A stretch of DNA of 64,000 nt from NCBI GenBank assembly GCA_029547145.1, contig JAKPPV010000026.1, forward strand, positions 1 to 64,000, read 5' to 3'. Under the pieces are notes generated by a model that saw only the letters and a program-made list of their open reading frames with translations, was not told where the DNA came from and searched no databases. Shown here piece by piece: positions 26,235-34,635 of the stretch. Position numbers and translations under genes: made by a program. How positions within the stretch are numbered: position 1 is the first letter of the stretch; every line of letters begins with the position of its first letter. Source of the stretch: Methanobacteriota archaeon (GTDB lineage: Archaea > Halobacteriota > Methanomicrobia > Methanomicrobiales > Methanospirillaceae).

Positions 26235-27944
26235 ATGGCAGAGATCCTGATCAAGAACGGATTCGTCTTTGACCCCGTTACCGGCGTCAAGGGCGACAAG
26301 AAAGACATCGCCATCAGGGACGGCAAGATCGTCGATTCGGTCTCATCATCCGCGAAGGTCTACGACGCGTCCGGCAAGACCGTCATGGCCGGCGCCGTCG
26401 AGATCCATGCCCACGTTGCCGGGCCGAAGGTGAACGAAGGCCGGAACTATCGGCCCGAGGACAAACTCTTCGTCAACAGGGCCGCCGAGAGCAAGGGGAC
26501 CAGGACCACCGGCGGTTTCTCCATCCCGACCACCTTCAAGACCGGGTATTCCTACGCGAAGATGGGATACACCGTGGTGATGGAAGCCGCGATGCCCCCC
26601 CTGTACGCGCGCCACGTCCACGAGGAGATCCGGGACACCCCGATCGTCGACGAGGGGGCCTTCCCCGTCTTCGGCAACAACTGGTTCGTCCTCGAGTATC
26701 TCAAGAACAACGAGGTGGAGAACACCGCTGCCTACATCTCGTGGCTGCTGCGTGCCAGCAAGGGATACGCGGTCAAGATCGTGAACCCCGGCGGCACGGA
26801 GGCATGGGGATGGGGGCTGAACTGTCTCTCGGTCAACGATCCGGTGCCGTACTTCGACATCACCCCGGCACAGATCGTGAAGGGGCTGATCGAGGCGAAC
26901 GAGTATCTCGGGCTGCCCCATTCGATCCACATCCACGCGAACAACCTCGGAAACCCCGGGAACTTCTCGACGACGCTCGACACGTTCCGGCTCGCCGAGG
27001 GATACCGTGCCAACAACCGGTTCGGGCGCGAACAGACGATGCACCACACGCATGTCCAGTTCCATGCGTACGGAGGCGACAGCTGGCTCAACTTCGAGTC
27101 GAAGGCGCCCGAGATCATGGACTACGTCAACTCCCACCCGAATCTCACGATCGACACGGGCAACGTCACCCTCGATGAGACCACGACGATGACCGCCGAC
27201 GGTCCCTTCGAGCACCACCTGACCGAGCTCAACCACCTGAAGTGGGCGAACGTCGACGTCGAGCTCGAGACGGCGGCCGGAATCGTGCCATACGTCTACA
27301 GTCCGAACGTGAAGGTCTGTGCGATCCAGTGGGCGATCGGTCTCGAACTCGCCCTCCTGGCCAGGGATCCGATGCGGTGCTTCATCACGACCGACCACCC
27401 GAACGCCGGGCCGTTCACGCGGTATCCGCGGATCATCAAGTGGCTGATGTCGAAGGCCTCACGTGACGAGCGTCTCAACACGTTCAAGCATGCCGATAAG
27501 GTGATCTCCGCCACGAACGTCGGAGGCATGGACCGCGAGATTACGTTCTACGAGATCGCCCAGATGACCCGTGCCGGGCCGGCGAAGGCCCTCGGTCTCT
27601 CCGCGATGTATGGTGGTCTTGCACCCGGGATGGACGCGGACGTCGTGGTCTACGACATCAACCCCGAGACCTCGTTCAGCGGTGAGGAGATCGAGCGTGC
27701 GTTCTCCGCCGCCTCCCTTGTCGTCAAGACGGGCGTCCCGGTGGTCGAGGATGGTCGCGTCATCAACAACGGGAACAAGCGCACCCTCTGGGTCGACGCG
27801 AAGGTCAACGAGAACGCACAGGTCATGCGCGACGTCGAGGAGAAGTTCCTCAAGTTCTACAGCGTCAACCTGAACAACTACGAGGTCCAGGGACACCACT
27901 ACATCCCGAACCCGTTCGCGATCGAGGTGGACGCGACCCAGTGA
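26235..27944 (+). CDS. fwdA: Formylmethanofuran dehydrogenase subunit A
   Basis: Amidohydrolase-fold subunit of 569 aa that condenses formate, delivered through an internal tunnel, with methanofuran at a dinuclear zinc site. The metal-binding motif is VEIHAHVAG; further His come from HSIHIHANN, HHTHVQFHAYGGD and the Asp in TTDHPNAG. The sequence is complete, with GAGG upstream of the start and 9 bases to fwdC. Confidence 0.96.
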   Translation: MAEILIKNGFVFDPVTGVKGDKKDIAIRDGKIVDSVSSSAKVYDASGKTVMAGAVEIHAHVAGPKVNEGRNYRPEDKLFVNRAAESKGTRTTGGFSIPTTFKTGYSYAKMGYTVVMEAAMPPLYARHVHEEIRDTPIVDEGAFPVFGNNWFVLEYLKNNEVENTAAYISWLLRASKGYAVKIVNPGGTEAWGWGLNCLSVNDPVPYFDITPAQIVKGLIEANEYLGLPHSIHIHANNLGNPGNFSTTLDTFRLAEGYRANNRFGREQTMHHTHVQFHAYGGDSWLNFESKAPEIMDYVNSHPNLTIDTGNVTLDETTTMTADGPFEHHLTELNHLKWANVDVELETAAGIVPYVYSPNVKVCAIQWAIGLELALLARDPMRCFITTDHPNAGPFTRYPRIIKWLMSKASRDERLNTFKHADKVISATNVGGMDREITFYEIAQMTRAGPAKALGLSAMYGGLAPGMDADVVVYDINPETSFSGEEIERAFSAASLVVKTGVPVVEDGRVINNGNKRTLWVDAKVNENAQVMRDVEEKFLKFYSVNLNNYEVQGHHYIPNPFAIEVDATQ

Positions 27945-27953
27945 GGTGCAGGG

Positions 27954-28856
27954 ATGGAGACAGTAACACTCACACTCAAGACCACCCCCACCCTCATGCT
28001 CGAGGCGGAGGCGATCAGCCCCGACGGTCTTGCCGGAAAGACCCCCGACCAGATCCGGGCGCTTCCCGTCTACATGGGCCGGGAGACGTACACGCTCGGT
28101 GAATACTTCGACGTCAGCGGAAGTCCCGGGTCGACGGCGGCGGAGACGAAGGTCGTCGTGAAGGGTGACCTCTCGCGGGTCAAGTACCTCGGGTCCAAGA
28201 TGTCCGCCGGGGAGATGGTGATCGAGGGCAACGCCGACATGTATGTCGGTGCCTGGATGTCGGGTGGCAGGCTGACCGTGAAGGGCAGCGTCGACGACTT
28301 CGCCGGCACGGGTATGAAAGGTGGCGAACTGCTCATCGAGGGCAACGCCGGCAACTACCTGGGTTCCGCCTACCGCGGCGACTGGCGCGGGATGCAGGGC
28401 GGACTCATCCGCGTGAAGGGCAACGCAGGGTCGGACACCGGCTACTTCATGAACGGCGGCACCATCATTGTCGAAGGGAATGTCGATGTGCATGTCGGAA
28501 CCCACGCCGAGGGCGGCACGATCGTGATCAAGGGGAACGCCAAGTCACGGCTCGGCGGTCAGATGGTCGAAGGGACGATCATCCTCCTGGGTACGGTCGA
28601 CGTGATGATGCCGGGTTTCAAGTACGTCGGGGACGAGGAGGTCGACGTCGACGGACAGAAGTTCCTGATGTCCGCGTACATCGGGGACCTCGGCGAGCGA
28701 CACCGGAAGCGGAAGGGGGCGACCATCTACGGCAGGCTCCTCATCCGGAAGCCCGCGCCGGCAGATATCGCAGCGAGCCGCGAGGCCCGTCTCGCCCGCG
28801 CACGCGAGGCAAAGAAAGCCCGGTTCATCGCTCCCGAAGAGACCGCTTCGGCCTGA
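27954..28856 (+). CDS. fwdC: Formylmethanofuran dehydrogenase subunit C
   Basis: Structural subunit (300 aa) with a right-handed beta-helix like the C-terminal domain of glutamate synthase. Repeated units of the form G-x-x-GG-x-x-x-x-x-G-N-A are easy to see (EMVIEGNADMYVG, GGELLIEGNAGNYLG, GGLIRVKGNAGSDTG, GGTIIVEGNVDVHVG, GGTIVIKGNAKSRLG). A basic C-terminal tail rich in Arg/Ala extends beyond the repeats. Last gene of the operon; T-rich terminator follows. Confidence 0.95.
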   Translation: METVTLTLKTTPTLMLEAEAISPDGLAGKTPDQIRALPVYMGRETYTLGEYFDVSGSPGSTAAETKVVVKGDLSRVKYLGSKMSAGEMVIEGNADMYVGAWMSGGRLTVKGSVDDFAGTGMKGGELLIEGNAGNYLGSAYRGDWRGMQGGLIRVKGNAGSDTGYFMNGGTIIVEGNVDVHVGTHAEGGTIVIKGNAKSRLGGQMVEGTIILLGTVDVMMPGFKYVGDEEVDVDGQKFLMSAYIGDLGERHRKRKGATIYGRLLIRKPAPADIAASREARLARAREAKKARFIAPEETASA

Positions 28857-28861
28857 TCCCC

Positions 28862-28879
28862 TATTTTTCGTCCTTTTTC
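28862..28879 (+). terminator. Oligo-T terminator of the hdr-fwd operon
   Basis: Two runs of five T within 20 bases of the fwdC stop codon. This marks the probable end of the ten-gene transcript. Confidence 0.6.
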
Positions 28880-28887
28880 AATCCAGA

Positions 28888-28899
28888 ATAAACGTTTAT
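28888..28899 (+). promoter_or_regulatory. Palindromic promoter element of purA
   Basis: ATAAACGTTTAT is a perfect 12-base palindrome about 40 bases upstream of the purA ATG. Its right half (TTTAT) can serve as the TATA box. The symmetry could also form a repressor site, which is speculative. Confidence 0.4.
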
Positions 28900-28933
28900 C
28901 TCCCTTCACCGCCCCACGATATATGATAGGACA

Positions 28934-29950
28934 ATGACCTGCACCATCATCGTTGGCGGTTTTTTCGGAGACGAGGGAAAAGGTAAGATCGTCGCCCACA
29001 TCGCTCACCAGGACAATCCCACGATCATCGCCCGTGGGGGTGTCGGCCCGAACGCAGGCCACACGGTCCAGGTGGGGGACCGACAGTACGGTGTCCGCAT
29101 GGTGCCCTCGGGTTTCGTCTATCCGGATGCCCGTCTCTGCATCGGAAGTGGTGTCCTGGTCGACCCCCGCGTCCTGTTGAACGAGCTCGATACCCTTGAT
29201 GCGCACAGGCGGTGTTTCGTCGACTTCCGCTGTGGCATCATCGAGGAGGAGCATATCCTTCGTGACAAGGCCTCGGATCACCTGCGCGAAACGATCGGTT
29301 CGACCGGGACCGGTTGCGGACCGGCGAACGCAGACCGGGTGATGAGGACCGGCCGGCTCGCCCGCGATCTCCCCGAGCTCCAGCCGTACCTGCTGGATGT
29401 GCCTGCCGCCGTGAATGCCGAGATCGAAAACGGCAACTCGGTCCTCCTCGAGGGGACGCAGGGCTTCGGGATCTCGCTGTATTACGGTACCTACCCCTAT
29501 GTGACGAGCAAGGACACCTCCGCCTCCCAGATCGCCGCCGATATCGGCGTCGGACCGACCGTCATCGATGACGTGGTCGTGGTCTTCAAGGCCTATCCGA
29601 CCAGGGTCGGGGAGGGACCGTTCTCCACGGAGATGAGCCACGATGAGTCGACCGCCCTCGGTCTCCAGGAGTTCGGGACCGTGACCCACCGGGAGCGACG
29701 TATCGGGGCCTGGGACGGCGAGATGGCACGTTATTCGGCGATGATCAACGGGTGCACCCAGGCGGCGATCACCGGGATCGACAAGGTCGACCACGCGTGT
29801 GCCGGCGTCACCGAGTTCCGCCGTCTCTCCCCGAGGGCGAAGGAGTTCCTGCGTGATGCGGAGGCGGATATCGGTCGGCCGATCACCCTCATCTCGACCG
29901 GCCCCGAGCTCTCCCAGATCATCGACCTCAGGGCCGAGTACTGCACGTGA
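28934..29950 (+). CDS. purA: Adenylosuccinate synthetase
   Basis: Converts IMP and aspartate to adenylosuccinate with GTP in AMP biosynthesis. The 338-aa length matches the short archaeal form. Key motifs: IVGGFFGDEGKGKIVAHIA (IMP/Asp site), GGVGPNAGHTV, GSTGTGCGPANADRV, LLEGTQGFGISL, and FKAYPTRVGEGPF. The catalytic Asp and His of the GDEGKGK and AGHT motifs are intact. First gene of a run with trm112-like, membrane protein, cobD, pdxS and pdxT genes. Confidence 0.96.
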   Translation: MTCTIIVGGFFGDEGKGKIVAHIAHQDNPTIIARGGVGPNAGHTVQVGDRQYGVRMVPSGFVYPDARLCIGSGVLVDPRVLLNELDTLDAHRRCFVDFRCGIIEEEHILRDKASDHLRETIGSTGTGCGPANADRVMRTGRLARDLPELQPYLLDVPAAVNAEIENGNSVLLEGTQGFGISLYYGTYPYVTSKDTSASQIAADIGVGPTVIDDVVVVFKAYPTRVGEGPFSTEMSHDESTALGLQEFGTVTHRERRIGAWDGEMARYSAMINGCTQAAITGIDKVDHACAGVTEFRRLSPRAKEFLRDAEADIGRPITLISTGPELSQIIDLRAEYCT

Positions 29951-29957
29951 GCAGAGC

Positions 29958-30140
29958 ATGAAGAAGAGTATGATGGAGATCCTCTGCTGTCCTGTCTGTA
30001 AGGGGGATCTCACCCTTGAGGTGACGGAGGAGGACGATCACGAGGTGCTCGAGGGGCATCTCCGGTGCAGTGCGTGCTCGATCGACTATCCGATCGAGGA
30101 CGGGATTCCCAACCTGCTTCCGCCCGGGGCCGGCGCCTGA
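29958..30140 (+). CDS. Trm112-like zinc-ribbon protein
   Basis: 60-aa protein resembling Trm112/YcaR, which in archaea and eukaryotes activates several SAM methyltransferases that modify tRNA, rRNA or release factors. Family signs are MMEILCCPVCKGDLTL, a second knuckle LRCSACSIDYPI and the ending DGIPNLLPP. It begins 8 bases after purA. The methyltransferase partner is not in the neighbourhood. Confidence 0.88.
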   Translation: MKKSMMEILCCPVCKGDLTLEVTEEDDHEVLEGHLRCSACSIDYPIEDGIPNLLPPGAGA

Positions 30141-30160
30141 CACGGGCTGGTGCGTGGACG

Positions 30161-30685
30161 ATGGCGAACGAGATCCACCTGAACAATGCGGGTATCAACA
30201 GCATCACCACCCCATCTGCCCCCGTCCAGGTGCTGGCCGGAACTCCGCTTCGGTTGAAGCTGATCAACCACGGCGCCCCGATACACCTCACGCTGACGTC
30301 GACGAATGCCTCACCGTTCTCCGATTTCTCCCACCAGAACCTCTTCGTTCGTGAGGAGGTCGTCCACGAGATTCCCATCCGCGAGGATGCATTTCCGGGG
30401 TCGTTCGACATCACCGTCGTCACCGGCTACGGAACCGTCCGTTCCTCATTCCGGGTGATGGTGCTGCGGGAACCGGAACGGCCTCCGGAACCCCCGGTTC
30501 GCCCGAAATACCGGACGATCGTTCCCGAGGATCGGGGACTGCCACCGGTGGTCCTGCTCTTCGCAGGAGCGGGCGTCGTCCTCTACCTGGTCTGGTGGGT
30601 GACCCGTCTCGAGGTCGTGAACTTTGCTGCCTTTGTTCTTTTGATGGCAGGACTCGTCGTCGGATGGTTGATCCAGCGATCGTAG
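30161..30685 (+). CDS. Membrane-anchored beta-domain protein (DUF7524-like)
   Basis: 174-aa protein with a beta-rich N-terminal domain (about residues 1-100, starting MANEIHLNNAGINS) and two C-terminal membrane helices (VVLLFAGAGVVLYLVWWV and [17 protein letters not shown]) separated by a short loop. It lacks a signal peptide, so the beta domain is probably cytoplasmic. The pattern recalls an uncharacterised archaeal family known from haloarchaea as DUF7524, from memory. It overlaps cobD by 22 bases. Function unknown. Confidence 0.75.
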   Translation: MANEIHLNNAGINSITTPSAPVQVLAGTPLRLKLINHGAPIHLTLTSTNASPFSDFSHQNLFVREEVVHEIPIREDAFPGSFDITVVTGYGTVRSSFRVMVLREPERPPEPPVRPKYRTIVPEDRGLPPVVLLFAGAGVVLYLVWWVTRLEVVNFAAFVLLMAGLVVGWLIQRS

Positions 30686-31599
30686 GGGGGACGGTTCTCC
30701 TCTGTGCGCTGATCATCGATCGTATCGCCGGAGACCCGGATTCCCCGTACCATCCGGTGGCCCTCCTGGGGCGGGTGATCGCCTGGTGGGGACGCCCGGA
30801 GCGCTGGTCACCCCGACTGCAGCGGCCCGTGGGGGTGCTGTTGACCGTCGCCACCGCTGGTCTGTTTTCGGGTCCGTTCATCCTCTGCACCCGTCTCGGC
30901 CCACTGGTCCTGTTGCTCGCAGGCCCGCTGCTCCTCAAGGTCTGTTTCGCGTGGCGGGCCCTCGAGGAGCATGCTGCCATGGTGGAGACCGCACTTACCG
31001 TCGATCTCGAGGACGCGCGACGCATGGCCGGACGTCTCGTCTCCCGCGACACCGCCCCGCTGACCGCCGAACAGGTACGATCGGCCGCCTACGAGTCGGT
31101 GGCCGAGAACCTGGTCGACTCGATCACGGCCCCCCTCCTCTACTACTCCGTGCTGGGGCTGGGCGGTGCCGCCGTGTACCGGGCCGTCAACACCATGGAC
31201 GCGATGCTTGGTTATCGCGACGAGCGGATCCGCCTCGGGTGGGCGGCGGCGCGACTCGACGATCTCCTTGGTTTCATCCCTGCACGGATCACCGGCCTGA
31301 TCCTCCTGGCCTGGTTCTGGGCGATCGGGAGAGGTCCCCAGGCATGGCGGACGCTGCGCGCTGATCGGCGCAAGCGGCCCGGTTTCAACGGCGGTATCCC
31401 CATGGCGCTCATCGCAGGGGGTGTCGGCGTGGCCTTCGAGAAACCGGGCGTCTATCGGATCGGGGAGCCCGAGATCACCCTGGCCGAGGGGGGTCCGGGG
31501 ATCGTGCGCGCCGTCCGCGCTGCGTCGGCAGGGACCGTCGTTCTCTGCCTGATCACACTATTTTTATGCGCCGTACTCGCCAATAGGATACAGCTATGA
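30664..31599 (+). CDS. cobD: Adenosylcobinamide-phosphate synthase (CobD/CbiB)
   Basis: Integral membrane enzyme of 311 aa that joins aminopropanol phosphate to adenosylcobyric acid in B12/corrinoid synthesis, needed for the methyltransferase Mtr. Family motifs include [22 protein letters not shown] at the start, [11 protein letters not shown]-like [47 protein letters not shown] and [13 protein letters not shown]. Several hydrophobic segments are visible. The start is inside the previous gene and its stop overlaps pdxS (ATGA). Confidence 0.94.
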   Translation: MVDPAIVGGTVLLCALIIDRIAGDPDSPYHPVALLGRVIAWWGRPERWSPRLQRPVGVLLTVATAGLFSGPFILCTRLGPLVLLLAGPLLLKVCFAWRALEEHAAMVETALTVDLEDARRMAGRLVSRDTAPLTAEQVRSAAYESVAENLVDSITAPLLYYSVLGLGGAAVYRAVNTMDAMLGYRDERIRLGWAAARLDDLLGFIPARITGLILLAWFWAIGRGPQAWRTLRADRRKRPGFNGGIPMALIAGGVGVAFEKPGVYRIGEPEITLAEGGPGIVRAVRAASAGTVVLCLITLFLCAVLANRIQL

Positions 31600-32492
31600 A
31601 GCTCGAGGAGTTGAGATTCGGGACCGAGCTCGTCAAGCGGGGGTTCGCCTCGATGCAGAAAGGCGGGGTGATCATGGACGTGATCAACGCCGACCAGGCC
31701 CGGATCGCCGAAGAGGCGGGGGCGGTCGCGGTCATGGCGCTCGAGCGCGTGCCGGCCGATATCAGGAAGGCAGGCGGGGTGGCACGCATGGCCGACCCGG
31801 CCCGGGTCGCCGAGATCATCGACGCGGTCTCGATCCCGGTGATGGGCAAGGTCCGCATCGGACACTTCGTCGAGGCACGGATTCTCGAGGCACTCGGTGT
31901 CGACATGATCGACGAGTCCGAGGTCCTGACCCCTGCCGATGAGGAGTTCCACATCGACAAGACCGCCTTCACGGTTCCCTTCGTCTGCGGAGCCCGGAAC
32001 CTGGGCGAAGCCCTCCGGCGGATCAACGAGGGCGCAGCGATGGTCAGGACCAAGGGTGAGGCCGGCACCGGCAACGTGGTCGAGGCGGTGCGGCACATGC
32101 GGGCGATCATGGGGGAGATCCGGCAGCTCCAGGGGATGGATCGGCAGGAACTCTCCGAACGTGCACGTGCGATCGAGGCGCCGGTGGACCTCGTCGTCGA
32201 GTGTGCCCGGATGGGACGTCTCCCGGTCGTGAACTTCTCGGCAGGAGGGATCGCGACCCCTGCCGATGCGGCCCTGATGATGCAGCTCGGGGCGGACGGG
32301 GTCTTCGTCGGATCCGGCATCTTCCTCTCCGAGAACCCCGCGCAGATGGCGAAGGCGATCGTGACTGCGGTCGATCACCACGACGATCCCCAGATCCTGG
32401 CAGAATGCTCGAAGGGTCTCGGATCGGCGATGCGCGGTCTCGACGTTCACACCCTCCCGGAGAACGAGGTGCTCCGATTCCGTGGCCGCTGA
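31596..32492 (+). CDS. pdxS: Pyridoxal 5'-phosphate synthase subunit PdxS
   Basis: Lyase subunit (298 aa) of the deoxyxylulose-independent PLP synthase, which uses ribose 5-phosphate, glyceraldehyde 3-phosphate and ammonia from PdxT. The sequence is highly conserved: [16 protein letters not shown] (Asp after IM), [14 protein letters not shown] with the catalytic Lys, [16 protein letters not shown], and [16 protein letters not shown]. Complete barrel. Confidence 0.97.
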   Translation: MKLEELRFGTELVKRGFASMQKGGVIMDVINADQARIAEEAGAVAVMALERVPADIRKAGGVARMADPARVAEIIDAVSIPVMGKVRIGHFVEARILEALGVDMIDESEVLTPADEEFHIDKTAFTVPFVCGARNLGEALRRINEGAAMVRTKGEAGTGNVVEAVRHMRAIMGEIRQLQGMDRQELSERARAIEAPVDLVVECARMGRLPVVNFSAGGIATPADAALMMQLGADGVFVGSGIFLSENPAQMAKAIVTAVDHHDDPQILAECSKGLGSAMRGLDVHTLPENEVLRFRGR

Positions 32493-33072
32493 TACGGATA
32501 TCAGGGTCGGGGTGCTCGCTCTTCAGGGGGACGTCTCCGAGCACGTCCGGGCGTTCGAACAGGCGCTCTCTGCCAGGATCGGTGAGCATCATCCTGTCGT
32601 CCCCGTCCGGCGCCCCATGGAGATAGAGGGCCTTGACGCCCTTGCGATCCCGGGTGGCGAATCAACCACGATCACAAGGTTGATCGAGAAGAACGGCCTT
32701 CGCCGTCCCCTGGCCCGTTTTCCAGGCGGCATCTTTGCCACCTGCGCCGGGATGGTCCTCCTTGCGACCGCCGTCGACGACCCCCGGGTCGAGCCTCTGG
32801 GGCTGGTCGACATGAGGGTCGTGCGCAATGCCTTCGGTCGGCAGCACGAGTCCTTCGAGGCCGATATCGCGATCGAAGGTCTCGATTCCCCGTTTCATGC
32901 GGTCTTCATCAGGGCTCCGGTCGCGGAGCTGGTCGGCACCGGTGCCGAGATTCTCGCCCGCCTGAACATCGGCGCGGTCGCTGTCCGGCAGTCCCTCCAT
33001 CTCGCCCTCTCGTTCCATCCCGAACTGGGGCAGGACCTCCGTCTCCATGAGCTTTTTCTCGAACGGCTCTGA
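32482..33072 (+). CDS. pdxT: Pyridoxal 5'-phosphate synthase glutaminase subunit PdxT
   Basis: Class I glutamine amidotransferase (196 aa) that supplies ammonia to PdxS. Catalytic Cys in [13 protein letters not shown], His and Glu in ALSFHPELG, and the family motif [10 protein letters not shown] are all present. It starts with GTG at 32482 inside the end of pdxS, so synthesis of the two subunits is coupled. Confidence 0.95.
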   Translation: MAADTDIRVGVLALQGDVSEHVRAFEQALSARIGEHHPVVPVRRPMEIEGLDALAIPGGESTTITRLIEKNGLRRPLARFPGGIFATCAGMVLLATAVDDPRVEPLGLVDMRVVRNAFGRQHESFEADIAIEGLDSPFHAVFIRAPVAELVGTGAEILARLNIGAVAVRQSLHLALSFHPELGQDLRLHELFLERL

Positions 33073-33141
33073 TCGGCTCCTCCCAGGGCCTCTCCTCTCC
33101 AGCCGATGCGGGTTCGTTCCTGCTGTCACCGTTCGGCCCCG

Positions 33142-33158
33142 CCCCCTCTCGGAGGGGG
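33142..33158. terminator. GC-rich hairpin between convergent genes
   Basis: A perfect 7-bp stem with three-base loop (CCCCCTC, TCG, GAGGGGG) lies between pdxT and the convergent EF-Tu-like gene. It has the same geometry as the hairpin after tRNA-Leu. It could act as a bidirectional terminator; no T-run is attached. Confidence 0.35.
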
Positions 33159-33235
33159 TCGGTGTCGCCCTCTCTGACCCGTGAACGGTTCTCCGCTGTA
33201 CCGGAGGTCCCCCCCCGCTCGTCTCAATACCATGC

Positions 33236-34195
33236 TCAGTCGAGGATGAGCGTCCCGACGACCCGGAGACGTCCCCCGTCCAGCCAGCAGAGCAGGACGC
33301 GGGCGTCGGGAGGATAGACGAGGGGCCGCTCGAGCTCGAGCCGGAGCTGGGGTCGGTGCCAGTCTCCCTCCACCCCGATGCTGATCACCCGGGCCGGCAG
33401 GAACTGCATCCAGTGTCCCACCGTCAGGACCATCCCCTCCTTTAGGGGTGCGGGCCAGTAGGGGACGATGGAGGCCCTTCCGGAGAGGTGGGCCGACTGG
33501 ATCAGGTCGGGATCCGTTGTCAGCACGTCACCTCTGACAAGGTCCTCCGCCTCGATCCCCTTGAGCGCAAGGCCCACCCGGTCCCCCTGGTAACCCGCCG
33601 GGGCATCGTCATCGTGCCGCTGGATCGAACGGACCTGTATGGTCCGGTTCGAGGGAAGTACCCGCATCGTGTCATGGCGACGGACGGCCCCGTGCACCAC
33701 GTCCCCGAGCACGACGGTGCCGATCCCCTTCACCGGGAACGCATGGTCGACGGGAACGGTCCCGGTTTCGGGGGTCTGATCCTCGACCAGCTCCGCAGCC
33801 CGTGTGAGGAGCTCCTCCCGGAGGGAGATCGGCGCGTCCTCGCGGAGCCGGTATCCCTCCACCACGGTCCCCCGTATGAGCGGAGCCAGCTGTTCAGGTG
33901 TCAGGTAGTTCCTGAGAACGAGATAACCCTCGCGAATCCCCATGCAATCGAGCATCAGCACCTGCTCTCCGAACCGGGCATTGATCCCATCCACGACCAT
34001 GACCGCAGCTCGGGCCGGCGAGATGGCGAAGAACAGGGACGCAAGCCGCTCGGGATAGCGTGTGGGCTCGAGGAAGGTGACCGTCACATCCCCTTTCTTC
34101 AGGTTATAATACGTGATGTCACTCGTGGTCCCCGCCTTCCCGAGGTCCCTCGCATATCCGGCCGGTGCGAGGACCGCCACGTTCAGGTTCGGCAT
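33236..34195 (-). CDS. EF-Tu/SelB-like protein with degenerate GTPase domain
   Basis: 319-aa protein laid out like a translational GTPase. An N-terminal domain of about 120 residues starts PNLNVAVLAPAGYARDLGKAG where SelB/EF1A have their P-loop. Beta-barrel domains follow: a domain II segment AFPVKGIGTVVLGDVVHG with RVLPSNRTIQVRSIQRHD, then domain III ending RVLLCWLDGGRLRVVGTLILD. The G1 motif has one residue too many and no Ser/Thr after GK, G3 DxxG reads FLEPTRYP, and no NKxD is seen, so GTP binding is doubtful. Similar proteins are annotated as EF-Tu domain 2 proteins in methanogens, from memory. The start at 34195 is preferred; an ATG at 34222 is also possible. Confidence 0.8.
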   Translation of the reverse strand: MPNLNVAVLAPAGYARDLGKAGTTSDITYYNLKKGDVTVTFLEPTRYPERLASLFFAISPARAAVMVVDGINARFGEQVLMLDCMGIREGYLVLRNYLTPEQLAPLIRGTVVEGYRLREDAPISLREELLTRAAELVEDQTPETGTVPVDHAFPVKGIGTVVLGDVVHGAVRRHDTMRVLPSNRTIQVRSIQRHDDDAPAGYQGDRVGLALKGIEAEDLVRGDVLTTDPDLIQSAHLSGRASIVPYWPAPLKEGMVLTVGHWMQFLPARVISIGVEGDWHRPQLRLELERPLVYPPDARVLLCWLDGGRLRVVGTLILD

Positions 34196-34573
34196 CACTA
34201 CTGGTACGGTTCCCGTAACCATTCAAGCTGACGATCTTCGGGGTCCCTCGACTCTCGAACTCCCACGGCACCTCTGCCTCTCTCGCGGTGCGATCCCGTT
34301 GTTGCCGGGTACGGTTCGGGCAGCTGTTCCCGGCCCCGACTTCGATTCCTGTCGGCCCTTCTTGCGGGCCCGATGCGCGTCCCGTGTCCAGCCAGAAAGA
34401 ATACGACCCCTTTGCCGACCCTGTCCCTGGACCGGGACGATCAGGGAGAGATCACTCCCCCCCCTTTCAGCCAATTCGAAGCGGTTCCATCGCCTGGTTC
34501 CCGGCCTTGACTCGTATGATATGGTGGATATCTGATTTACCTTGTCTCCTGAGCAGTTTCGATCTCCGTTATG
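34196..34573. other. Intergenic stretch before the second SGNH gene
   Basis: About 380 bases with no recognisable gene, repeat or RNA. It separates divergent genes and must contain the promoter of the EF-Tu-like gene, for which I could not identify a convincing TATA box. Confidence 0.4.
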
Positions 34574-34580
34574 CTTAAAA
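34574..34580 (+). promoter_or_regulatory. TATA-like box for SGNH hydrolase
   Basis: CTTAAAA in an otherwise GC-rich region, about 59 bases before the ATG at 34636. This implies a leader of about 30 bases. Confidence 0.4.
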
Positions 34581-34635
34581 CCTTACATGCCGAAATGGTA
34601 TACATCTCCGTTTACCACGGACCGCGGGGAGTATA

